DNA from: Kiritimatiellia bacterium
GTDB lineage: Bacteria > Verrucomicrobiota > Kiritimatiellia > UBA8416 > YA12-FULL-48-11
NCBI GenBank assembly: GCA_028716365.1
Contig: JAQUPZ010000001.1
Location: 1,089,393-1,153,392, forward strand
Direction of reading: 5' to 3'
Length of the DNA: 64,000 nt
The notes under the pieces are model-generated. The model was not told the DNA's origin. It did not search any database and worked only from the letters and a program-made list of their open reading frames with translations. A program made the position numbers and the translations under genes. Shown piece after piece: positions 36,026 through 43,477 of this stretch. Numbering within the stretch: position 1 is the first letter of the stretch; every line of letters begins with the position of its first letter.

Positions 36026-37429
36026 ATGAGTATAGAATACAGTCCAAACAATAGATCTCAGGGTTCTGATTCAGTAGGTATTCACGGTACCCCGATTTCC
36101 AGACGTGAGGCGATAAAGCGCGGTTTCATGGGTACAGCCGGAATGATGCTGGCTAACAAGCTGGGTCCGACGGTCTTTGCAGCTGATGCACAAGCAACTG
36201 CTGCATCCAAGATCAAGGCAAAGGCAAAATCGGTAATCCAGGTTTTCCTGTGGGGTGGTATGTCGCACAACGATACATGGGACCCGAAACCTGATGCGGG
36301 TTACGAGTACATGGGACAGTTTGCAACAGTACTTAAAACCAACGTAAAAGGAATCATGCTTGGTGAATTGTTCCCGGAGCTGGCGAAACAGGCGGACAAG
36401 TTTTCCATCATCCGCAGTATGACCCATCGCAATAATGGTCATGAAACGGCGGCCTACCTGATGCAGACCGGCCACTTGCCCGGTGAGCGGCTGGCTTATC
36501 CGTGTATTGGCGCCGTGTTTGCGCTGTTCAAAGGGTACAACGCCGGATACAAGGGTGTAATTCCGCCTTACGTGGTGCTGACGCAACCTCAAGGACGGTT
36601 TTCTGAAGCTGGTTTCCTGGGGTCAAAATGTAAACCTTTTGCCACAGGTGGAGATCCAAATGCCCCGCGGTTTGAGGTGGAGGGTGTTGTTGCCAGGGGT
36701 ATCACCGATGACCGGCAAAAAGCCAGGCGCGAGTTCCTCCAGAAGATGAACACAATGGGCAAGACAATGCCGGACAATCCAGAGTTGAAAATTTTAAGAG
36801 ATTCTGAAAAGCAGGCGTATGATCTGATTCTTGGTAAAGGTAAAGAAGTATTCGATCTCTCTCTGGAAAAACCTGAATTAAGGGATCGCTATGGCCGTCA
36901 TACATTCGGACAGGACTGCCTGGTGGCCCGGCGATTGGTTGAATCAGGTGTTGCCTATGTTACAATCAACTACCCAGGCGGCTGGGATACGCATTCCAAC
37001 CATTTCATGACCATGCGTCGGCAATGTCCGCAGTTGGATCAGGGATTGGCAGCATTATTACAGGATCTGTCGGATCGTGGTTTGCTGGAGAGCACCGTTG
37101 TCTGGTGTTGCGGTGAGTTTGGCAGAGGTCCGAAAATTGACTGGCAGCCGCCGTGGAATGGCGGACGTAACCATTATGGTAATGTCTTCTCTGTTCTGGT
37201 TGCGGGTGGTGGATTCAAAGGCGGTCAAATAGTTGGTTCATCGGATGACAAGGGCGAAGAAGTCAAGGAACGGCCTGTATATCCGATTGATCTTCTAGGT
37301 AGTATTTATGAATTGGCTGGTATAGATGCCGATGCCAAGTTACCCCATCCAGAGGGTGTTGAAGCACGTGTGTTGGCGTCGGCTGACAAGGGCGCTAAAG
37401 TGGCAGGACGTTTGAAAGAAATTATGTAA
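36026..37429 (+). CDS. DUF1501-domain Tat-exported protein
   Basis: A 467-residue protein of the DUF1501 family, related to the alkaline phosphatase/sulfatase fold. The N-terminus carries SRREAIKRGFMGTAGMM, a twin-arginine-type signal. Conserved segments include FLWGGMSHNDTWDPK, RSMTHRNNGHETAAYLMQTGH, GWDTHSNHF, WCCGEFGRGPK and RNHYGNVFSVLVAGGGFKGG; the His, Asp and Asn residues could bind metal. Enzymatic activity is not established for the family. The DUF1549/1553-DUF1501-PPC gene order suggests one exported assembly. An AAGGAG box precedes the ATG. Confidence 0.92.
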   Translation: MSIEYSPNNRSQGSDSVGIHGTPISRREAIKRGFMGTAGMMLANKLGPTVFAADAQATAASKIKAKAKSVIQVFLWGGMSHNDTWDPKPDAGYEYMGQFATVLKTNVKGIMLGELFPELAKQADKFSIIRSMTHRNNGHETAAYLMQTGHLPGERLAYPCIGAVFALFKGYNAGYKGVIPPYVVLTQPQGRFSEAGFLGSKCKPFATGGDPNAPRFEVEGVVARGITDDRQKARREFLQKMNTMGKTMPDNPELKILRDSEKQAYDLILGKGKEVFDLSLEKPELRDRYGRHTFGQDCLVARRLVESGVAYVTINYPGGWDTHSNHFMTMRRQCPQLDQGLAALLQDLSDRGLLESTVVWCCGEFGRGPKIDWQPPWNGGRNHYGNVFSVLVAGGGFKGGQIVGSSDDKGEEVKERPVYPIDLLGSIYELAGIDADAKLPHPEGVEARVLASADKGAKVAGRLKEIM

Positions 37430-37439
37430 TTTCGTGTTT

Positions 37440-37508
37440 GGTAGGGCGGGGCCGCCGGACCCGCTGCTTATATTTAGAGAACGGCGCGCCCGGCGGTCGC
37501 GCCCTACC
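37440..37508. repeat. REP-like palindromic element
   Basis: GC-rich imperfect inverted repeat: GGTAGGGCGGGGCCGCCG at 37440-37457 pairs with 37491-37508 at 15 of 18 positions around a 33-base loop. It fills the gap between the DUF1501 stop and the next gene. Such hairpins usually occur in many genomic copies. Confidence 0.7.
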
Positions 37509-37553
37509 TTGGCATTAAGGTTAAGAACTGATTTGTTCGGCAACATGGGAAGA

Positions 37554-40397
37554 ATGATGAAATGTATTACTAACAGATATCGGTGTCGTTTGATCATAGG
37601 CCTGTTCTTCATGTTTGTGCTCGTTTCTGTCGTACAGGCGCAGTATATTGGTTTTGTCTATCCCGCAGGCGGACAGCAGGGTACTACGTTCCAGATTACA
37701 CTCGGCGGACAGGGTTTGGCAGCAGTAAGCAATATGCATGTGTTTGTCTCGGGATCCGGTGTTAAAGTCAAGGTGTTGGAATATAATCCAAAGATGGGCC
37801 CACAGGAGATCGGAATATTAAGCGAACAACTGAGGGAAATAAGATATCTGCCGCCTGAACCGGACCTGAAAATAACAAATATGGTCGAAAAAGTTCAAAA
37901 GCTGATCCGGGAATATGTTAATCGGCCGGCATGTTCCTCAATCGCAAGTCTGGTCATTGCAGAGGTTACGATAGCCCCTGATGCAGAACCTGGCAAGAGG
38001 GAGATAAGGATTGCAACGCTGCGTGGAGTGTCGAACCCTCTTGTGTTTTATGTTGGCCAGGTGCCCGAGGTTTCTGGAGAGCCAATGGTGACTTGTCCTC
38101 TTGTGGTCCTTGGCAAGGAGAGCGAGAGCCTGCGCAGGAAAAAGCGTGATACAAAGCCAGCTGGCGGTGCGGATATGATGATGGATACGATGATGACGCC
38201 GGCGATGACGATGGGCAGTTCAGGGGCGCAGAGTGACTTGGATGACGATGAAGTGTGCGTCAAAATTCCATGTGCAATGAACGGCCAGATAGCCCAGGGT
38301 ACCGTCGACAGGTATAGATTCGAGGCGCGTAAAGGGCAAAAACTGGTCATTACTGTCCTGGCCCGGGACTTAGTTCCGTATCTGGCAGATGCCGTTCCGG
38401 GTTGGTTTCAGCCGGTAGTTGTGCTTTGCAATGCTAAAGGTAAAGAAGTGGCATATAATGATGATTTCCGTTTCAAACCTGATCCGGTTATTCTTTGTGA
38501 AGTCCCTGAGGATGGAGAGTATCTGCTTGCGATTTATGACTCCATCTATCGTGGTCGCGAGGATTTTGTCTATCGTGTCACCATCGGTGAACTACCGTTT
38601 GTAACGAGTATCTTCCCCCTGGGTGGGCAAGTGGGTTCTGCAACGAAGGTCGAAGTAAAAGGGTGGAATCTCACGGAAACCAGTATTACGCCTGAAATTA
38701 AAGATACAGCTCCGGGTATATACACGATCACTGCACGTGGTAAGGATAAATTTGTTTCCAATCAAGTTCCTTTTGCCATGGATACACTGCCGGAATGTCT
38801 GGAAAATGAGCCGAATAACGCGCCGGCAACAGCCCAGAAAGTGACGCTTCCTGTCATTGTTAACGGGCGTATTAACAAGCCTGGAGACAAGGATATATTC
38901 CAGTTGGAAGGTAAGAAGGGTGACAATGTAGTTGCGGAGGTTTATGCGCGGCGGCTTGATTCTCCTTTGGATTCCGTACTTAAACTGACCGATGCTAAAG
39001 GTAAAGTTTTGGAGATTAATGATGATTGCGAAGATATTGGTTCCGGCTTGAATACGCACCATGCGGATTCATACCTCAAGGCCACCTTGCCCGCGGATGG
39101 TATTTATTATGTACATTTGAATGATACCCAGCACAATGGTGGTGAAGAATTTGCGTATAGGCTGCGTATCAGTCCGCCTCAGCCGGATTTTGCGTTGCGT
39201 CTTGTTCCGTCAAGTATCGTTATGAGCAGTAATTCCACTTCTTCTATCAGAGTCTATGCCATTCGTCAGGATGGATTTACCAACAGGATCAATTTTTACG
39301 TGAAAAGTCCGACAAATGCTTTTCAGTCAAAATGGGGTTTTCTGATGAAAACGCAGGCAGTGACAAGCATTTCAATAAAAACATTCCTGGCTAAAACAGA
39401 GGAACCAATGAATCTGGTGATTGAAGGTTGCGCCACGAATGCAGGACGAGCAATTGTCCGCAGAGCCGTGCCGTCGGAAGACAGAATGCAGGCTTTCCTT
39501 TGGAGACATCTTGTTCCAGCGCAGGAATTTTCGGCATTGGTATACACTCCGCCTCCTCCTCAGCCAAAACCAAAGCCTGAAGTTAAGAAACAGGAACCAC
39601 AGAAGCCGGAAGTAAAGAAAACGACTGACTTTCCACAAGGGAACGTGGCCCACATCAACTTCAACGATATTGGAAACTTTCAGACCGATCAGACTGGCCG
39701 GAATAACGGTGGCCGTATCTTTGGCGCCAAGTGGACACCCATTGGCAAGCAGGCCGGAGCTTTTACTTTTGCACCAACAAACAATTACATGGTGATGACC
39801 AATTCCACATTTCTGAATTCAAAAACGGCAACCTGGACAATATGGTTCAAAACCGCCAAATCGGCCCCTGTTGCACGGTATCTCCTCGACAAGTGCGGAG
39901 ACAACGGTTACTCCATGAGTATCACCGGTAGTTCCAAGGACGCGAAGAATAAGGATAAACTCTGTGTAACAGTCAATGGTCATAGCTGCCTGAGTGACAG
40001 TAATGTTACGGATGATGAATGGCACCATGCCGCAGCAACATATGACGGTGAAAACCTGAAACTGTTTGTGGATGGTCAACGACAGAAACAGGTGGTTTCC
40101 TGGAAGGGAGAAATTACTGCAAATACCAATTGTTTGATCATCGGAATGAATAAATCAAATCCAACACCGGAAGAAAAAGATCAATCGTTTGACGGTATAA
40201 TTGACAATCTGATGATTTTCAATCACGGGATAACAGATGATGAAGTCAAGCCGGTACTCGCAGCTGCGAAGCCCAAGTTCACCAAGGGGCAGGTTGCCGG
40301 CCGTATAAGAGAACTCGATGTTCTATATGACAGGGGATTACTTCTCAAGGATTTCTACGACCGTAAGATCGCGGAATGTGAAGTTACCGTTCCTTAA
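37554..40397 (+). CDS. Large secreted protein with PPC domains and C-terminal LamG-like domain
   Basis: A 947-residue exported protein. After the signal peptide (about residues 10-30, ending VVQAQ) comes an IPT-like segment (YPAGGQQGTTFQITLGGQGL), a Met-rich insert (MMMDTMMTPAMTM), and two pre-peptidase C-terminal (PPC) beta domains (about 245-350 and 430-555). A Pro/Lys-rich linker leads to a LamG/concanavalin-like domain (about 700-900: DDEWHHAAATYDGENLKLFVDG). Function is unknown; binding of carbohydrate or protein outside the cell is likely. It follows DUF1501 as in many planctomycete clusters. The start is ambiguous among ATGs at 37545, 37554 and 37557. Confidence 0.85.
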   Translation: MMKCITNRYRCRLIIGLFFMFVLVSVVQAQYIGFVYPAGGQQGTTFQITLGGQGLAAVSNMHVFVSGSGVKVKVLEYNPKMGPQEIGILSEQLREIRYLPPEPDLKITNMVEKVQKLIREYVNRPACSSIASLVIAEVTIAPDAEPGKREIRIATLRGVSNPLVFYVGQVPEVSGEPMVTCPLVVLGKESESLRRKKRDTKPAGGADMMMDTMMTPAMTMGSSGAQSDLDDDEVCVKIPCAMNGQIAQGTVDRYRFEARKGQKLVITVLARDLVPYLADAVPGWFQPVVVLCNAKGKEVAYNDDFRFKPDPVILCEVPEDGEYLLAIYDSIYRGREDFVYRVTIGELPFVTSIFPLGGQVGSATKVEVKGWNLTETSITPEIKDTAPGIYTITARGKDKFVSNQVPFAMDTLPECLENEPNNAPATAQKVTLPVIVNGRINKPGDKDIFQLEGKKGDNVVAEVYARRLDSPLDSVLKLTDAKGKVLEINDDCEDIGSGLNTHHADSYLKATLPADGIYYVHLNDTQHNGGEEFAYRLRISPPQPDFALRLVPSSIVMSSNSTSSIRVYAIRQDGFTNRINFYVKSPTNAFQSKWGFLMKTQAVTSISIKTFLAKTEEPMNLVIEGCATNAGRAIVRRAVPSEDRMQAFLWRHLVPAQEFSALVYTPPPPQPKPKPEVKKQEPQKPEVKKTTDFPQGNVAHINFNDIGNFQTDQTGRNNGGRIFGAKWTPIGKQAGAFTFAPTNNYMVMTNSTFLNSKTATWTIWFKTAKSAPVARYLLDKCGDNGYSMSITGSSKDAKNKDKLCVTVNGHSCLSDSNVTDDEWHHAAATYDGENLKLFVDGQRQKQVVSWKGEITANTNCLIIGMNKSNPTPEEKDQSFDGIIDNLMIFNHGITDDEVKPVLAAAKPKFTKGQVAGRIRELDVLYDRGLLLKDFYDRKIAECEVTVP

Positions 40398-40504
40398 GCT
40401 GAGTATCGTACCAATAATATTTTTCCCGCGAAATACACTTGCAACGTAGAGGCTCGAGTGGGCTTATTCTTGCCTTGTCTTTTGCGAAATTATCTACGAC
40501 CAGT

Positions 40505-41281
40505 TTATGTTGCTATGATGACCTTAATTCCCTTGCGACGGAGAGTGGTACAGAAACTTTTTGGTGCGCCTTTATCGGTAATGATATGGGATATTCTGGA
40601 TAAAGGCAGAATGGAACGGAAAGTAACTTTTCCCAGCTTTGAACTGTCTGCGAGTACAAATACTTCACGTGCATTGGAAGTCATAAGCAACTTGATGCGT
40701 TCCTCTGCAAGGTTGTTATTCGAAATGCCGCGATTTGGATCAACTCCCATTGCACCAAGAAAAGCCTTGTCGGCATGAAATGCAGTAAGAGCAGTTTCGG
40801 TCATTGGACTGACAAAAGCATTGAGTCGTGTATCCAGTTCGCCGCCCAGTACAATGGTGCGAATACCGCGTTTCTGTGACAGGACATGTGCATTGTCAAG
40901 TGAATGGGTGATAACTGTAAGGTCCTTATCTTCGGGAAGTGCCTCTGCAAGAAAATGACAGGTGGAACCGGCATCCAGAAAAATATGTTCACCTGTCTTT
41001 ATCATGTTAACTGCAGCTTTGGCGATTGCCCGTTTCTCGTCCATTGCAGATCGCATGCGTATATTTATGTGAATGACCGAAAGTGGGTTGTCATTGGGAA
41101 TGGCGCCGCCATGAACTCGTTTCAGGAAACCCGCCTTTTCAAGCCAGATGAGATCACGTCTGACGGTGATGGCGGCCACATTGTGCTGTTGTGCCAGGTC
41201 TTCCGGCCTGGCAAAACCCGCGCGCGTGATACTTTCCAGGATCTGCCGCTTCCGGGCATCCATTCCGCTTGTTGTCTTCAT
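40505..41281 (-). CDS. DeoR-family transcriptional regulator
   Basis: A 258-residue sugar-responsive repressor. It has an N-terminal winged helix (KRQILESITRAGFARPEDLA, then ITVRRDLIWLEKAGFLKRVHGGA) and a C-terminal sensor domain of the DeoR/GlpR type (IFLDAGSTCHFLAEALP, VITHSLDNAHVL, AFLGAMGVDPNRGISNNNLAEERIK), which binds phosphorylated sugars. It diverges from the aldolase-kinase operon and probably controls it through the palindrome at 41370-41385. I use the ATG at 41281; AGGAGG lies upstream at a long spacing, and an ATG 18 bases downstream is an alternative. Confidence 0.92.
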   Translation of the reverse strand: MKTTSGMDARKRQILESITRAGFARPEDLAQQHNVAAITVRRDLIWLEKAGFLKRVHGGAIPNDNPLSVIHINIRMRSAMDEKRAIAKAAVNMIKTGEHIFLDAGSTCHFLAEALPEDKDLTVITHSLDNAHVLSQKRGIRTIVLGGELDTRLNAFVSPMTETALTAFHADKAFLGAMGVDPNRGISNNNLAEERIKLLMTSNAREVFVLADSSKLGKVTFRSILPLSRISHIITDKGAPKSFCTTLRRKGIKVIIAT

Positions 41282-41350
41282 TGAGTTTGTGAATCTCCTC
41301 CTGTGCACGTTCGATAAACGTTCATCAACACCAAGAATACCATTTCCATA

Positions 41351-41385
41351 TTGACAATCAAATCATAAATGATAATATTTTATCA
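41351..41385 (+). promoter_or_regulatory. Promoter with overlapping palindromic operator
   Basis: TTGACA (41351-41356) and TAATAT (41373-41378) at 16 bases make a good sigma-70 promoter for the aldolase gene. The palindrome TGATAATATTTTATCA (41370-41385; 6-bp arms) covers the -10, and the sequence ATCATAAA occurs on both sides of it. This is a natural binding place for the divergent DeoR-type repressor. Confidence 0.6.
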
Positions 41386-41435
41386 TAAAAGAATAAATAT
41401 ATTCATATCGTGCCGTGCTGACGAGGAAAGGAAAA

Positions 41436-42287
41436 ATGAAGTTTCTGCCTATGATTGAATTGCTTAATGATGCTCGAGCTGGTGGTTATGCCGTGCCTTC
41501 TTTCTGTGTCTGGAATGCGGAAGCAATGAACGCTGTATTGCGAGTTGCTTCCGATCTTCGTGCGCCGGTGATTCTCATGAACGGGCCGTGTGAGTTTTCC
41601 GTACTGGAACCTGAATTGATGTCTGCCGTCGCGCATACCGTGGCTGGCCGGTACAACGTTTCGTCCGCATTGCACCTGGATCATGGCGATTCACCGGAGC
41701 TGGTAAAAACCTGTATTGACGTTGGCTATACTTCCGTAATGCTTGATTACTCAAACAGACCTTTTGCCGAAAATGCTGCCGCGCTTCGAAAGGTGGTGGA
41801 GATGGCGCGTCCCCATGGAATTACGGTGGAAGGGGAAATCGGGCATGTTGGAAAGGCGGACACGATGACGATGGAAGGAGAGGGTGATTCCTCTCTCACT
41901 CAACTCGATGAGGCAATGGAATACATGGAACAAACCGGTGTGGATGCACTGGCGGTTTCAATAGGGAACGCACATGGACAATATACGAGGTTACCGAAAC
42001 TGGATTTCACCCGCCTGGAACAGATTCATTCTTCAATCAATATTCCGCTGGTACTTCATGGCGGTTCCGGTACGCCGGAGACCGATTTAAAGACTGCAAT
42101 TTCACTGGGCATAGCCAAGATCAACGTGGCGACGGAACTTGTCACTGCAATGATGAAAACACTGTTAAGCCAGCAGAATTCCGGAAAAAAAATATGGCCG
42201 CCAATTACTTTGGGAAAGGCAAACAATGCCATTGAAGCCGTGGTCGACAAGTGGTTTCATGTTACCGGTGCAGTTGGCAGGGATTGA
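41436..42287 (+). CDS. Class II fructose-bisphosphate/tagatose-bisphosphate-type aldolase
   Basis: A 283-residue zinc-dependent aldolase that cleaves a ketose phosphate into dihydroxyacetone phosphate and an aldehyde. Metal ligands are visible in LHLDHGD, EGEIGHVGK and VLHGGSG; the strand IGNAHGQY is also typical. It is closest in outline to the FbaA/GatY/KbaY group; the true sugar is unknown, and the neighbouring PfkB kinase suggests that it splits the kinase's product. AGGAAAGGA lies before the ATG at 41436. The kinase gene begins 29 bp downstream. Confidence 0.93.
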   Translation: MKFLPMIELLNDARAGGYAVPSFCVWNAEAMNAVLRVASDLRAPVILMNGPCEFSVLEPELMSAVAHTVAGRYNVSSALHLDHGDSPELVKTCIDVGYTSVMLDYSNRPFAENAAALRKVVEMARPHGITVEGEIGHVGKADTMTMEGEGDSSLTQLDEAMEYMEQTGVDALAVSIGNAHGQYTRLPKLDFTRLEQIHSSINIPLVLHGGSGTPETDLKTAISLGIAKINVATELVTAMMKTLLSQQNSGKKIWPPITLGKANNAIEAVVDKWFHVTGAVGRD

Positions 42288-42316
42288 AACTTGGGAGGAA
42301 ATACGGGAAACAGGTC

Positions 42317-43270
42317 ATGAGAAAAGGGAAAAATATTCCGCGTATTAACTGCATTGGTGTTCTGGTTGTTGATGCGTTGAGTGGGCCGTTGCCACAGTAT
42401 CCGGTCCCGCGTAAACATCCGCAGGAGGTTACCAAATCAATTCGTTTTGCCGCCGGTGGTGGTGCGGCAAATACCGCCTCGGCACTTGCCCGCATGGGAC
42501 TGCAAACCGGAGTATTTAGTACAGTCGGTGATGATTCTAATGGTTCATTTTTATTGAAAGAGTTGAACCAGGCAGGTGTAGATACCCGCGGGGTTCGTAC
42601 GGTGAGTGATACAACAACACCTTTCACGTTTGTTGGTGTCCATCCTGACGGTGACCGGACGTTCATCCACACGCCTGGTACCAACCTGAAATTCAACCGG
42701 AGGGATATAAATTTGGAATCCCTGTTTACGGCTGGTTTTATTCTTTATAACGATTGCTGGGTTCTTCCTCAGCTTGATGGCAAACCTGGTGCCGGGATTC
42801 TCGCGGAAGCGCAGCGCCGCGGTATTAAAACCGCGCTTGATGAATGCTGGGGATTGGGTCCAAAACGGGAGACACTCGAAACAATGTTACCGTACTGTGA
42901 TTATTTTCTCCCAAGTGTTGATGATCTACGGGTGATCTATCCCGGTATGAAACCTCGTGATATGATAAAGCATATTCTGCGATTTGGCGTCAAAACCGTC
43001 GTATTGAAAATGGGAAAAACCGGTTGCCTGGTGGCAACTGAAGACGATTGCATGCAAGTTCGGGGATTGCCCGCCAAAGTTGTGGATACAACGGGTGCGG
43101 GGGACTGTTGGAATGCAGGTTTCCTCGCGGCACTTGCGCATGGTGAGGATGTTCCAGCCGCGGCTCTAATTGGTCACGCCTGTGCCGCGTACTGTATTGA
43201 ATATGTCGGCGGATCAAGTGGCATTCCAGTATATTCCAGAGTTGTCAAACGTGCCGGGAAACTTCGGTAA
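42317..43270 (+). CDS. PfkB-family carbohydrate kinase
   Basis: A 317-residue ribokinase-like sugar kinase. It has the GG motif AAGGGAANTASALARMG near residue 45, the sugar-binding DDSNGSFLLKELNQAGVDT, and the C-terminal signature DTTGAGDCWNAGFLAAL with the catalytic Asp. The specific sugar cannot be deduced. In the DeoR-aldolase-PfkB arrangement it should phosphorylate an imported sugar or sugar phosphate for the aldolase. The ATG at 42317 is preceded by AGG; the frame is open upstream into the aldolase gene but that part does not match the family. Confidence 0.92.
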   Translation: MRKGKNIPRINCIGVLVVDALSGPLPQYPVPRKHPQEVTKSIRFAAGGGAANTASALARMGLQTGVFSTVGDDSNGSFLLKELNQAGVDTRGVRTVSDTTTPFTFVGVHPDGDRTFIHTPGTNLKFNRRDINLESLFTAGFILYNDCWVLPQLDGKPGAGILAEAQRRGIKTALDECWGLGPKRETLETMLPYCDYFLPSVDDLRVIYPGMKPRDMIKHILRFGVKTVVLKMGKTGCLVATEDDCMQVRGLPAKVVDTTGAGDCWNAGFLAALAHGEDVPAAALIGHACAAYCIEYVGGSSGIPVYSRVVKRAGKLR

Positions 43271-43368
43271 AACATTATTGACGGTATCAAATATATTCTT
43301 GAGGTGTCTCCAGGGTAAAATATCATTCAAACCAGCGAAGGAATAGAGAATAAAAAAAGAGAAATGTA

Positions 43369-43455
43369 ATGCAGATGAAACGACGTAATTTCCTGAAAAT
43401 GTTTGGCGGCGGTGTGTGTTTCGCTGTGACCGGATGTGCGTCGTTGACGGCCTGA
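43369..43455 (+). pseudogene. Orphan Tat-lipoprotein signal peptide (truncated gene)
   Basis: A 28-codon frame encodes KRRNFLKMFGGGVCF, then TGCASLTA and TGA. This is a complete twin-arginine signal followed by a lipobox (VTGC) with only five residues after the Cys. It looks like the surviving leader of a deleted or frameshifted exported enzyme. The next gene begins 22 bp later in another frame and has its own Sec signal. Confidence 0.6.
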
Positions 43456-43477
43456 TGTCAGTTATCTTCTATAATAT

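Noticed and set aside
43444..43475. TTGACG/TATAAT promoter just before the glycosidase-like gene
   Set aside because: The spacer is 20 bases and the -10 lies 2 bp before the ATG, which would leave no leader.
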